From IMG/VR virus record IMGVR_UViG_3300000117_000011, positions 1-64,000 of that record: a stretch of DNA of 64,000 nucleotides, one strand, 5' to 3'. The notes under the pieces were generated by a model, which saw only the letters and a list, made by a program, of their open reading frames with translations, was not told where the DNA came from and made no database searches. The position numbers were made by a program, and so were the translations under genes. The stretch is from a virus. This document shows positions 48,348 to 58,871 of this stretch, piece after piece (within the stretch, counting starts at the first letter, position 1; each line of letters starts with the position of its first letter).

Positions 48348-50567
48348 ATGATCATAATACAAACAGCAAAAAAAGATACTTTTGTAACTGATATGTCGAC
48401 ACAATTTAACAAGGGCATTGAATCTAATTTTGGTCAAGCTTCAACACTAGATCTTTTTAAAATCGTAGATGAAAATAAAAAAGTCAAGTCTAGAGCATTA
48501 TTAACAATAAACACACCAGTTGAAGGTGATACTTTCACATTAATAGATTATAAAGGTATTTCTAAAACTTTTGAGTTTGACGTCAACAATGATGGTGTTA
48601 ACGCTAACAATATAGGAATATTTGAAATTAATGGAAATTATTTAGATGAAATTGTTGCAAGAATAAACGATCAGCAAGACTTAGACATTAGTGCATATAA
48701 ACTAGATGCAAACAAAATTATGTTACAACAGAATCAAACAGGAACTTCTGGTGACACAGTTTCAAATGTTTCTAACATAAGAAGTGTCACAATTTCACCG
48801 TTTAGAAGGTTTGAACATTCTGCTGTTTTATTGACATATGACTTTCAAAAAATATATGATGAGCATATTAAAGATTTAGACAACTCAGTTTTTTCAACTT
48901 CTGCCCCAGCTGCAGATTTCAAGGCATATATTAGATTAACAGACGTAGGCGTCGACTCTTCAAACCCAAAAAACTTCAAGCTAAGAATTAGACCTCTTTC
49001 TAGTGATTTCAATGAGGGTTTAGGTAGAGACACAGTGCAGTTTTCTGATATTGGTGATGCGAACTTTAAAACAATTAACTCGCTGAACAGTACGCCTTCT
49101 GAATGGTCTGTAGAAGGTATTGTTACTATTAATGATATAGATTTATCAACTTCTTTTGAACAAGAAGTTTCTTTTGTCAAAGGGAATGAAAACGTATTAT
49201 TTGACGTAACTAGTCATGTATATCAATTTTTAACATCAGCTAGAGATAACAATCATACAGGCACTAAGTCACAAACTTTTGTTATTGACTTTAGTTTAGA
49301 AAATTTATTTGATAACTACACTTATTTTGTTAAAAGATTAGGAAGCCGAAATTTATCAAATAAATATAATCGACCAAAGCTAGAAATAAAAATAAAAGAT
49401 AAAAAGCTGAAAAGTGTTAACTATGATACTAAAAAAAGATATTTAGACAACGAAGAAGAATTTTATTTAACAAACTTAATTAATAAAAAATTAGTTGATT
49501 TCGCTTCAGACTCGCAAATAGTAAGACTTGAATATTTAGGAAACATTAGAGAATCAGAAAATATTGTTTTTTTAAGAAAACCTTTGGCAGATACATCTTT
49601 TAAAATCACAGACTCTTTGAGTAATTCAATTAATATTAGAATATCTTATGCAGATGATAACAACATTACAAATGTTGACGCTGACAATTATTACATCGGT
49701 TTGTTCAGTCTAAGTCAAGAAAATGGCATCTCTTTAGCAGATGCAATTAGCAAAATAGCACAACAAATTCAAACCAAAGTCAACGATGGAACTTTAAATA
49801 ATTTAACAATAACAGCAACAGATACAACTTTGAATATTCTCAACAATTCAAGTTCAGAAGGTGATATTTTTAAATCTATTGTAGATACTCAAGAAACAAT
49901 GATAATAACTAGAAATAATGTTAAAAAAAATATTTTTAGCTCAATAATATCTTCAAGTTTAGTTTATGATTACAAAGGCAATATTTTGACTGGAATAAAA
50001 AAGTTTATTATTCCGGAAACTACAATGAGTAGGTTTGAGTCTAATTCAACTTTTAAAAAAGAATTAGAAGATAATAAATTTGCAAGCGTAAAATTTAAAT
50101 TTATTGATATTAAGTCAAACGTTGAATTTATAACAAAAATAGAAGATATTAAACTTTATCTACCAGAATCAAGCGAAGAAGATCTTTTTAAAAAACTTAG
50201 AGTTGTTTTAGACACTCAACAAAAAAACATTACAGCTGATGATTCTATAAAAACATTAAAATTTAGCTTTTTAGATATATCTAGGCAGCACGCAGCAGTT
50301 AATGTTCCACATCAAATTATCTCAGAAGATTTAGGTGATATAAATTTTTCAATGTATAATTTTGATTCTAAAGAAAACATAATTATAAATGATAAAGAAT
50401 TTGATGACACACTTCTTTATTTTAATGGCAAACATTACGTTGCAAATCTTTATGCTTCAAGCATTTATAAGAACTTAAGAGTTGGATTTGTATTTGAATA
50501 CACAGATCCTTTAACTGGCTTAAGCAAAAAAATCAAAGACGATAAGCTCGTAGTAAGGTTTCAGTGA
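48348..50567 (+). CDS. Baseplate-associated beta-rich protein, 739 aa
   Basis: The N terminus KKDTFVTDMSTQFNKGIESN, then FGQASTLDLFK, resembles the start of DNRLRE-type beta domains found in phage structural proteins (KDT-V------N---NFG-ST-DLFK). A second block, NLFDNYTYFVKRLGSRNLSN with YNRPKLEI, completes a beta-sandwich. The middle and end contain further strand-rich regions. It lies where T4 has gp7/gp8 wedge genes, but sequence similarity to these is not evident. A baseplate wedge or fibre-attachment role is inferred from position. Confidence 0.55.
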   Translation: MIIIQTAKKDTFVTDMSTQFNKGIESNFGQASTLDLFKIVDENKKVKSRALLTINTPVEGDTFTLIDYKGISKTFEFDVNNDGVNANNIGIFEINGNYLDEIVARINDQQDLDISAYKLDANKIMLQQNQTGTSGDTVSNVSNIRSVTISPFRRFEHSAVLLTYDFQKIYDEHIKDLDNSVFSTSAPAADFKAYIRLTDVGVDSSNPKNFKLRIRPLSSDFNEGLGRDTVQFSDIGDANFKTINSLNSTPSEWSVEGIVTINDIDLSTSFEQEVSFVKGNENVLFDVTSHVYQFLTSARDNNHTGTKSQTFVIDFSLENLFDNYTYFVKRLGSRNLSNKYNRPKLEIKIKDKKLKSVNYDTKKRYLDNEEEFYLTNLINKKLVDFASDSQIVRLEYLGNIRESENIVFLRKPLADTSFKITDSLSNSINIRISYADDNNITNVDADNYYIGLFSLSQENGISLADAISKIAQQIQTKVNDGTLNNLTITATDTTLNILNNSSSEGDIFKSIVDTQETMIITRNNVKKNIFSSIISSSLVYDYKGNILTGIKKFIIPETTMSRFESNSTFKKELEDNKFASVKFKFIDIKSNVEFITKIEDIKLYLPESSEEDLFKKLRVVLDTQQKNITADDSIKTLKFSFLDISRQHAAVNVPHQIISEDLGDINFSMYNFDSKENIIINDKEFDDTLLYFNGKHYVANLYASSIYKNLRVGFVFEYTDPLTGLSKKIKDDKLVVRFQ

Positions 50568-53500
50568 TGTTTAGACAACCAGGAACTGCAAAATTAAATA
50601 AATTAAAAAGTCAAAGCAGTGCTATTAAAAAGGAAAATAATTTTAATACAAATACTACAGAGACAATTGAAAGAATACGAAATCAAAGCTATGTTACAAA
50701 TCAAAGTAAAGACGATAGAAGTAAACAAGATTCTGAGTTTTTAGGAAGAATAGATGACTACGAAGGCCTTTTTACAAATCAGCAACTTGAAAGCATAGAC
50801 TTTTCAAATTTTCGAAATCATGTTTTTTTTGATTCAGCTGTTAGCAAAGTCCACTATTCATACGATAGAATTTTAAATGATTTTCCTTACGATAAAAGTC
50901 AGTATTATTTTAATCAATACTTTAATAGCTTAGATGGCTTTACAAAATATGTTTATGATAATTTTATACCTAAAAACAAAGGTTACTTAAATTTTGACGG
51001 AACTAATACAGTCATAGTAAATGATGTAACAGACAATATACTAAATCAAAACAAAGAAGAGAAAAAAGTCGGATTAATCAATTTAAACAAGAGAAAATTT
51101 TCATTTGATTTCTGGCTGTATGTGGATAATGTTGACAATAATGAACAGCTAGGAAAACAAATTGTTTTTCAAAAGTTATATTCAAATAGTTCAATTAATA
51201 ACGGAATTACGATTTATCTAGACAACTTTCGTCGAGATGAAAGTTTAGAAAAAAACTTTTGTAAAATTAATGCTTTGATTACACATTCACAAAGTTATCA
51301 TCTATGTTCAGCAGAAATTTGTCTAGGAGAATTTAATCATATTAATTTTTCTTTTTTCAACGCTAAAGGCAAAAAACATAGCAAGTTTTATTATAACGGA
51401 ATTAGAGAAAAGTCTTCAAGTTCAGGAAGTCTAAGTAAAAACAAAGAGTTTTCAAATTTATTTCTTAATACTAATTTCTTTATTGGTAATGGATTTGATC
51501 ATATTTGTGAAAGAGACAGCAGCTTAAATGTTATTAAAACTACTGGATTAATAGGATATATAGATGAATTTAGATTTTTTACTGGTTCCAGGAGCGATCA
51601 AGATATTTCTAAAGAAAAAAATATAAATTTACATGCAAAAAGTGGCCTTGAAATTTATTATAAGTTTAATGAACCATCAAGCAGTTATTTAAATAATCAT
51701 GTGGTTTTAGACTATAGCGGTCATAAAACTTGCGGAATTATAAAAAAAATTGATTTAAGCACTTATACACAAATCGAAATTAAAAATTTTAGAGAAAAGC
51801 AAACAAATATTGATTTTCCTTTAGTATACGAAAAAAAAGAAGATAATCCTGTTCTTTTTGCAAGGTTTGAAAATATATTGAGTGATCAAGAAATACTTCT
51901 TAAAAAAGCAAGAAAATATGACGATGTTAATCCTAACATATTTTATAAATTTTTTCCTAAAAGCTTGTTCTTAGAAAGTGCTAATGCTGGCGGAATTAGT
52001 GGTGTATTTGTTTCTGGCGAATTTATTGATGTGGTAGAAGGCAATAAAATAAATAGAACTGATTTGTTAAAAGTTGAAAAGCCTGATAATAGCTTATTAG
52101 TGAAGTTAATAACAATTTGGGCAAGGTTTTTTGATCAGTTTAAGTGTTATATTGATCATATTACAAATATTATAGACATCAACTATGAAGATTTAAATAA
52201 AGGCAAAAAACACTCTAGTATCATATTACCTTATGCAGTATCAAAATTAGGTTTTAGTTTTGAAGAAATATTTCCTAGTCCTATATTAGAAAAACTTGAC
52301 AATAAAAATCTTGAATATAATGAATTAATAAGCGAGACTTCAATAAGACAGATTCAAAATAATCTTTGGAAAAGGTTTTTGATTAATTCTCAAGATTATA
52401 TAACAAGTAAAGGTACAATAAATTCTGTAAAGTCTGTGTTTAATAGCTTTGGTCTTGATGTCGATACATTTATTAACATAAGAGAATTTAATTCACAAAA
52501 CAAACTTAACATTTATCCAGGATTTAAAGAAAAATTAACAGCACTTAAATATATTGACTTTTTTGAAAATGATATAATGCTAAATAGTACTCAATTCAAT
52601 AATAACGGTTTACCTATTAATAGAGTATATTTTGAAACTACAAAGCAATCTAGTGACTTTATCAATTTGTCAGCAGATTGGTCCATTGAAACTTTTATCA
52701 AGTTTGATCATTTAAAATTAAACAATTATAACAATAAACAATCTATATTTAGACTAGATATCTCACCTGGAAACTCAACGATTCCTTATATTAATGTTAT
52801 TTTTGAAAGAGAAAAAAATACGTCTCAAAAAGGTACATTGAAATTATTTGTTAATGAAGTTAATTTAAACAATGAAATTAAGGTAGCAGAAATTAACGAC
52901 GTTAGCATTTTATCTGGAAAAATATATTATGTATGTCTAACTAAAAAAAATAAATCTAGTGATTGTTCTGAATATGTATTGAGTGTTATAAACTCAGATA
53001 AAATGTCAAGAATTCAGAAAACAAATAACGCTACATGTAAAGTTAAAATTATCAATAAGTCAGTTAATCTTAGTAATCCTAGTCTTAGAATAGGATCTCT
53101 AAATGTATATGAAGCAAATGATTTAAGTACTTTGACGAATTTAGACTTTCATAGTACTTTTGAAGGTAAATTGATAGGGCTTAAGGTTTGGTCAAAGACT
53201 TTAAATCCTATGGAAAAAAATATACATAAAACTGATATTTTTTGTCACGGATCTAATGACTTTAATATTGTTAGTTCATTAAACAATTTAAAGGTAAACA
53301 TAAATTTTAGAGAAAATATCAAAAACAATATTGACAATAGACAGAATACATTTCTATCTCTATACAATGATGTAAAAAATTCTGATGTTAGTAATTTGCT
53401 TTTTATTCCAGATACCTACATAGGTAAAAATTTTATTAATATAATAGACTACGTGGCTTTAGAGCAATCTAGTGCTATTGATTATCCAGAAAATTATAAT

Positions 53501-54100
53501 CGTGTAAATATTAATTCGCTCGAAGACGTCTCTTTGTCGAAAGATTTTAATAATTATTTAGTAAATCCTAGCTACGAAACCGATTCTGACTTTAGCAGCT
53601 TTGATGATATAAGACTTTCTATAGACTTTTCTTCAAGTAAATTTATAAATAAAGAAATATCAAAAATGATATTAGTCAACAACTATTTTACTCAAAATTT
53701 AAGTAATAGATCAAATTTGTATGCAAGTGAATATCAAAGCTTATATGAATTAAGAAATGTTTTTTACGAAAAACTTGAAAAAGAAATTAATATTAAACAA
53801 CTGTATCAAGTTTACAAATATTTTGATAACATATTAGAGAAATTATTATATGACGCAGTACCTTCAAAAGTCCATTATCAAGGCTTTAATTTTGTTTATG
53901 AGTCAAGTATTGCTGAACGTCATAAATATCAGTACAAAATGTCAGACAGTAGATTTCCTGTAATAGATTCGTCAATAGACTATTCAAGATATAATACACG
54001 ATATGCTTCTGATGAATTTTGGAATAGTTCAGATATCAGATTAAGTACATTTAGTAGAACAGATAATAATCAAATTATATCTACGACACCATTTAAATAA
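50567..54100 (+). CDS. Baseplate protein with two LamG-like lectin domains, 1177 aa
   Basis: Two concanavalin/LamG-type beta-sandwich domains are visible. One is at about residues 140-330 (KRKFSFDFWLYVDNVDN, then FIGNGFDHI and IGYIDEFRFFTG); the second is at about 690-880 (DWSIETFIKFDHLKL, LRIGSLNVY, and GKLIGLKVWSKTL). Between them lies a helical linker (VKLITIWARFFDQFKCYIDH). LamG domains bind carbohydrate or protein and could contact the host surface. The start is the ATG at 50567, overlapping the previous stop by one base; the GTG at 50564 is an alternative. No function in T4 terms can be assigned. Confidence 0.6.
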   Translation: MFRQPGTAKLNKLKSQSSAIKKENNFNTNTTETIERIRNQSYVTNQSKDDRSKQDSEFLGRIDDYEGLFTNQQLESIDFSNFRNHVFFDSAVSKVHYSYDRILNDFPYDKSQYYFNQYFNSLDGFTKYVYDNFIPKNKGYLNFDGTNTVIVNDVTDNILNQNKEEKKVGLINLNKRKFSFDFWLYVDNVDNNEQLGKQIVFQKLYSNSSINNGITIYLDNFRRDESLEKNFCKINALITHSQSYHLCSAEICLGEFNHINFSFFNAKGKKHSKFYYNGIREKSSSSGSLSKNKEFSNLFLNTNFFIGNGFDHICERDSSLNVIKTTGLIGYIDEFRFFTGSRSDQDISKEKNINLHAKSGLEIYYKFNEPSSSYLNNHVVLDYSGHKTCGIIKKIDLSTYTQIEIKNFREKQTNIDFPLVYEKKEDNPVLFARFENILSDQEILLKKARKYDDVNPNIFYKFFPKSLFLESANAGGISGVFVSGEFIDVVEGNKINRTDLLKVEKPDNSLLVKLITIWARFFDQFKCYIDHITNIIDINYEDLNKGKKHSSIILPYAVSKLGFSFEEIFPSPILEKLDNKNLEYNELISETSIRQIQNNLWKRFLINSQDYITSKGTINSVKSVFNSFGLDVDTFINIREFNSQNKLNIYPGFKEKLTALKYIDFFENDIMLNSTQFNNNGLPINRVYFETTKQSSDFINLSADWSIETFIKFDHLKLNNYNNKQSIFRLDISPGNSTIPYINVIFEREKNTSQKGTLKLFVNEVNLNNEIKVAEINDVSILSGKIYYVCLTKKNKSSDCSEYVLSVINSDKMSRIQKTNNATCKVKIINKSVNLSNPSLRIGSLNVYEANDLSTLTNLDFHSTFEGKLIGLKVWSKTLNPMEKNIHKTDIFCHGSNDFNIVSSLNNLKVNINFRENIKNNIDNRQNTFLSLYNDVKNSDVSNLLFIPDTYIGKNFINIIDYVALEQSSAIDYPENYNRVNINSLEDVSLSKDFNNYLVNPSYETDSDFSSFDDIRLSIDFSSSKFINKEISKMILVNNYFTQNLSNRSNLYASEYQSLYELRNVFYEKLEKEINIKQLYQVYKYFDNILEKLLYDAVPSKVHYQGFNFVYESSIAERHKYQYKMSDSRFPVIDSSIDYSRYNTRYASDEFWNSSDIRLSTFSRTDNNQIISTTPFK

Positions 54101-54111
54101 AAGGCGAAAGA

Positions 54112-55179
54112 ATGAAAATTGTAAAAATAAATGGTTTTCCTAACCACGTTTTTAAAGAAGGACGAGGATATCCAATTGACTTTGCCCTAATATCAAACAA
54201 CATTGTTAGAGATAATGTTAACATATTAGACTTTAACAGGTCTATATACAAACATGCTAATAATAGACATTACATTAAAATAAAGTACAACTTTTTTAGC
54301 CCAGTTAAAAAAACAATAATAGATCAAAAACATATACAGGCTTACAGAGAAAAAAGCAATTACAAAATAGAACCTTTTCATGAAAAAAATGTTGATTACA
54401 AAGAAGTTAAGACAAATACAGAAATATTTGATCAAACGTTAGGCTATTTAGACGGAAATGAGATTTTTTTAGAGCTTGATGAAAAGGAGTATCAAGATAA
54501 CAATAATCTTAATCTTGAAGAATTTGTCTTTCTTAATGAAGATGATGTTTTAAACTACGTTTATCCAATTAAATTTAATAAAACTAGCTTTCATAGAAGA
54601 GGTGGGAGAATAAATGTTTTTGATATAATGAACAAGTTGACCTTGAGTTCTCTTGGCATTGATAAGTTTAGAGGCTTTAAGGGTTACATGCTAAATAGTG
54701 GTAAAAATGCAACTAATGAAAACAACGTTATTCGAGACTTTTATGTTAAAAATAATATTGATCATGTTGCTTTTGAAGACGGTGTATTAGAAGGTTACTT
54801 ATTTAATGAAAACCTTACTAAAAAAATCGATAAAGTCAATATAAACTATGATCCTATAACAAAATTATCAACTACAACTTTTACTTTTAAAGATGTTATA
54901 AAAATATCAGGAGAACCAAGATATACAGAGTTAAATCAACAAAAAATTACACCATACAAAGATTTTGATAATAACAAAAACAATCCTAATTTAACAAATG
55001 ATAGTCAAATATATTTAAACAAACTAAAAGATGACAACTTAAACAATATTTTGTTAAATAATTCTACTATTTTTAATAGAATTAATGAAGATAAAATTTT
55101 TACTAATAACGGTAAGACTGTTGATTTATCTTTATCTTCTGGAAAAGAATCGATAATTTTTCATGAAAGCTTAGACTGA
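54112..55179 (+). CDS. Tail/baseplate protein of unknown role, 355 aa
   Basis: No family recognised. Composition is like the flanking baseplate proteins (Asn/Lys/Ile-rich). Begins MKIVKINGFPNHVFKEGRGY; beta-rich first half, a central RRGGRINVFDIMNKLTL stretch, and an Asn-rich C terminus. AAGGCG precedes the start and the stop is coupled to the next start. The position in the operon suggests a virion component. Confidence 0.5.
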   Translation: MKIVKINGFPNHVFKEGRGYPIDFALISNNIVRDNVNILDFNRSIYKHANNRHYIKIKYNFFSPVKKTIIDQKHIQAYREKSNYKIEPFHEKNVDYKEVKTNTEIFDQTLGYLDGNEIFLELDEKEYQDNNNLNLEEFVFLNEDDVLNYVYPIKFNKTSFHRRGGRINVFDIMNKLTLSSLGIDKFRGFKGYMLNSGKNATNENNVIRDFYVKNNIDHVAFEDGVLEGYLFNENLTKKIDKVNINYDPITKLSTTTFTFKDVIKISGEPRYTELNQQKITPYKDFDNNKNNPNLTNDSQIYLNKLKDDNLNNILLNNSTIFNRINEDKIFTNNGKTVDLSLSSGKESIIFHESLD

Positions 55180-57806
55180 TGCCAAAAATAAGACAAAAAG
55201 AACATTTAAAAATTGACGGTGAATACAGAAAAAAGTCAGGTATTTTAACAAGATCATTAAAAAATGCAATTACAAAAAACATAAATAGCAAATCTTTCTT
55301 TAAAGAAAACAATTTACATAATAGTCGTCAAATAGAATATAACGCTATACCTTTTAATGATAACAACACACCTCTTTTCATAGAAAAACTAGTCAATCCT
55401 GTTATTCCGATAGAAGATGAACTTAAGTCTAGAAGCAGTATATTACATACTCCAAATGAGTTTGATACAACATTTAAAATTCAAAAGCTAACAAAGTCTA
55501 GATTTTATGACAAAAATTTAGAAACACAATTTTTAAATGAAAGCATAGATTTTCACCCTTATGATGATGCGACTATTGAAAGTAAACTAGACTTAACAGG
55601 TAATAAAGAAAAAATCAATATTAATCTTGAATTTGATGATCCTTGCAGACTTTCTCTTAATAAAACTAACAATAACTCTGTAACATTAAATAGTCAAACT
55701 TTTATTGCTGATAATTGTCCTGTTGTTTATTATAATTTTGAAGACAAGAAGTGGGATTATCTAGGTAAACCTATGCAGGAATACTTTCAGAGTGAAGAAA
55801 ATTTAAAAAAAATACCTTTGGCTTTTAATTCAATATCACCTGAATTTGAAAAAACAAAAATTGAAAATCAAACTTTAGGCATACCTATCAATACTTTTGG
55901 TTTTCCTTTTGACAGTAGATATAGAGCTATGAATAGACATTTGCTAAAAATGAAAAGTTATATATCAAAGCCTTTTGTAGTCGAAAAAATAAAAATTAAA
56001 TTTATAGGAACAAATCTTGCAGAAGTCGAAGACAACTTAAATCATTCAATTTTGAATTCTTTAAACTTTTTTGTATTGAATCAAAGAAAAAACTTAAATG
56101 AAAATTCATTTACAAACCTAAACTTAGAAAGTGGTACATATAAAAAAGCAGTAGCCTCTAATGTTAATTCTGGATTTAATATTGTAGAATCTAATGTCGA
56201 TTATAAAATTAACGAAATGCCTTTTTTCCACAATAAAGTTAATATTAATAGTTCTAATGAAAGTAACGATATCTATCTAGGCAGCAAGTCTACTATTACT
56301 TACGAAGAAAGTCAGGCCAGTCAAAGAGAACTAGTTGGTTATTTGTCCTTGGTTAATTTTTCATCCGGATCGAACAATACTGATAATATTGATTATGAAG
56401 GCATAAAAAATAATGCAGACTACTTTTACGAAGAACTTACATCGCCTCCAGCAGGATATACAGCAAAGTGCATTTTTAATAAAAAGACTTTAACATTATC
56501 AGGAAAAGTTAGAACTCCTGTGTATTATAACACTTTAGAATCAATAACAGCAGAAAATATTTATCCATACAGTAAGTTTACGAGTAGGACTGGGACTGAA
56601 TATAGTACAGAAAGATCAATAAAGTCTGATTTTAAAAAAGGCATCAATATTGAGACTACACAAGATGACAATGACAAAATAATATCTTTAGGTACGAATA
56701 TTTTTAAAGAAAATCCGTATATTTTAAATCCGACTGATGATATTATTTTTGGTTTTAGTTTTAATCCTAGCATGAAGTTTTTTAATAACTCAAGTTACTC
56801 TAATGACATCTTTATGCTTTTTGAAAATGTTAAGATTACATTAATAGGAAGTTATTACGCAAATAACGAAAGTAAAAAATCGGACGATACTAACTTCAAT
56901 CTAAGTAATTCAAAAAAAGTAAACTTCTATGAAAGCAAAAACACGACTGACAGAGTTGGGTTTAATAATATTTACTTGAATAAAGGTGCCTACTATGACT
57001 CAACAGTAACAGAAATACTGTCAGCAGGATCTTTTGGACAAAACAAAGTGGTTTATGAAGACTTTTACTCAAGTGCAGGAAATGACAATATAAACCCAAA
57101 AAGACTGTTTTTCGCATCAGACTCAGGAACTTTTACAAGCTATAATATTGTAGAAAAAAGTAACGAAGTAATTACTTTGGAAGACAGCAATAATTTAGAA
57201 ACAGTTAACGTAATTTTAGAAGAGTTATTTAGTAATGTTTATTTTAATAAAAAAAATTGCCGTAGCGCAAGGCTAACAGAAGATAAAAAATATGTATTCG
57301 ACATTAGTGACAATTCTCTTGTAGGTTATGATATTAAATTAGGCATATCAAGCGTAAAGACTGATGCGTCTATTTACAACGATCAAGGCGTTAACTACAT
57401 AGGCATAGCAGGTACGTCAGATGCAAAAATAGAAATAGAGCCAAGAGCAATAAGTTCAAGTGAAAACTTAACACTGTTTTTTGTTAATATTAATGCTAGC
57501 AATCAAATTGATTTTCATCTTGAAGCAAGTAGTATAATAATTATTAAGGATTCAATGCCTAGAAATAAGTCAGTCTATAGATATAGAAGTTTTGGGCAAC
57601 CTTTTGATAAGTTATACGAGTATAGATTTTTGCCTTATAATGACATAGATGATAACAACAAGGCGTTTTATACAATTTACAAAAGATTTAAAAATTTGTT
57701 TTTAGAAGAAATTGAAATGCCTACATTGTCATTTAATGTAGATCAATATAGCAGAATTTCTGTTCCTAGTCCATTTTCAGATGATTTTATTGACTTAGCA
57801 ACATAA
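55179..57806 (+). CDS. Large structural protein of unknown role, 875 aa
   Basis: Coupled to the previous gene by a TGATG overlap. The N-terminal 60 residues are basic; the rest is Asn/Ser-rich and beta-rich, with TLGIPINTFGFPFDSRYRAM around residue 235 and a C-terminal SFGQPFDKLYEYRFLPYND. I see no enzyme motif, coiled coil or membrane segment. It is probably a baseplate or tail-fibre connector protein. I do not recognise a homologue. Confidence 0.5.
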   Translation: MPKIRQKEHLKIDGEYRKKSGILTRSLKNAITKNINSKSFFKENNLHNSRQIEYNAIPFNDNNTPLFIEKLVNPVIPIEDELKSRSSILHTPNEFDTTFKIQKLTKSRFYDKNLETQFLNESIDFHPYDDATIESKLDLTGNKEKININLEFDDPCRLSLNKTNNNSVTLNSQTFIADNCPVVYYNFEDKKWDYLGKPMQEYFQSEENLKKIPLAFNSISPEFEKTKIENQTLGIPINTFGFPFDSRYRAMNRHLLKMKSYISKPFVVEKIKIKFIGTNLAEVEDNLNHSILNSLNFFVLNQRKNLNENSFTNLNLESGTYKKAVASNVNSGFNIVESNVDYKINEMPFFHNKVNINSSNESNDIYLGSKSTITYEESQASQRELVGYLSLVNFSSGSNNTDNIDYEGIKNNADYFYEELTSPPAGYTAKCIFNKKTLTLSGKVRTPVYYNTLESITAENIYPYSKFTSRTGTEYSTERSIKSDFKKGINIETTQDDNDKIISLGTNIFKENPYILNPTDDIIFGFSFNPSMKFFNNSSYSNDIFMLFENVKITLIGSYYANNESKKSDDTNFNLSNSKKVNFYESKNTTDRVGFNNIYLNKGAYYDSTVTEILSAGSFGQNKVVYEDFYSSAGNDNINPKRLFFASDSGTFTSYNIVEKSNEVITLEDSNNLETVNVILEELFSNVYFNKKNCRSARLTEDKKYVFDISDNSLVGYDIKLGISSVKTDASIYNDQGVNYIGIAGTSDAKIEIEPRAISSSENLTLFFVNINASNQIDFHLEASSIIIIKDSMPRNKSVYRYRSFGQPFDKLYEYRFLPYNDIDDNNKAFYTIYKRFKNLFLEEIEMPTLSFNVDQYSRISVPSPFSDDFIDLAT

Positions 57807-57859
57807 AAGTAAGTTTTAAATAATGATATTTATAAAAGTATTGTAGTTAGGCAAAGTAA
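57807..57859 (+). promoter_or_regulatory. Possible weak late promoter before the 336-aa gene
   Basis: TATAAAAG at 57831-57838 is a near match to the late octamer in one of the few gaps of this operon. AGG lies before the next start. A secondary promoter is plausible. Confidence 0.3.
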
Positions 57860-58870
57860 ATGGCAGGTTTTTTAAACAAAAAAGACAGACTTATCGATTA
57901 TAAACTTACAGAAAATGGTCGAAAGCAATTAGCGTCTGGCGATATAAGATTTAAATATTATACTTTTTCTGATCGTTCTATACATTATGAATCGTCAGTC
58001 CAAGATAACAAGATAATATCAGACTCAGAATTTTATTATTTGCCTTTTGAAGTTTCAACTAATCCAGGTTTAACTAATAACCCAGAATACTACTTGTCAA
58101 ATACTCTTTCTTTTGAAAATACAGAAGATAACATATTCAGACTCAAACAAACTCAAAAAGTATTAGGCAATTCACTTTCTTCACAAAATTATATAAGCAG
58201 AAAAAAAATAACAAATAATTTAGTTTCTGGTAATGGAGAAATTTATTTTGACAATTTAGATTTAAAATCAGAATTTGATTTTGCAAATAATTCTAGTATA
58301 AGACGATATCCAACTATTAAATTTTTTGAAGAAAATATAAGTAATATTGAAAATGTTGAAAACGATAAAAGATTTAGCACACATTTAAAGAATTTAAAGC
58401 TTATTCCAGAAAGTTCTTTAGGACAAAAAATAATTAATGACAATAATGTTGAAATTGTTGAAAGCGGCTTGAACTTTATATATAAAACTTTAGATTTAAA
58501 AAACAACATTGAATTAAATTCCCCTAGAGAAAGTTCAATTACAAAAGCTATTAATGTTCTTAAGAAAAACAAAAATAGATTTTTTTACCTTGAGTATGAA
58601 TTGAATAGTTCTTATTTGTCAAATGATGATATTTTTAATTTTGAAATTCATTCTATAAATGAAGATCAAAGTCTTTCAAAACTTCCAATTGTTAGTCTTG
58701 GTAAATTTTTTGACAAAGACAACAATAAATTTATTAACGTATATTTGATAGGAAAGTTTATCAAAAAAAACGAAATAGAAGAATTTAAAAATTTTGAAAA
58801 CAAGACTTATTATTTTGAAGAAATAAGCAACTATTATTTTATAAACTTATTTACATTGGTAGCAGAGTAA
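57860..58870 (+). CDS. Conserved virion protein with LxxKDRLIDYxLTxxGR N terminus, 336 aa
   Basis: MAGFLNKKDRLIDYKLTENG, then RKQLASGDIRFKYYTFSDR, is a start I recognise from structural proteins of many large marine phages (GFLN-KDRV-D--LT--GR-QLA-G---F-Y--F-D). Its role is not known to me. The remainder is helical and strand mixed, rich in Asn, Lys and Ser. It precedes the next large gene by one base. Confidence 0.65.
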   Translation: MAGFLNKKDRLIDYKLTENGRKQLASGDIRFKYYTFSDRSIHYESSVQDNKIISDSEFYYLPFEVSTNPGLTNNPEYYLSNTLSFENTEDNIFRLKQTQKVLGNSLSSQNYISRKKITNNLVSGNGEIYFDNLDLKSEFDFANNSSIRRYPTIKFFEENISNIENVENDKRFSTHLKNLKLIPESSLGQKIINDNNVEIVESGLNFIYKTLDLKNNIELNSPRESSITKAINVLKKNKNRFFYLEYELNSSYLSNDDIFNFEIHSINEDQSLSKLPIVSLGKFFDKDNNKFINVYLIGKFIKKNEIEEFKNFENKTYYFEEISNYYFINLFTLVAE

Positions 58871-58871
58871 A

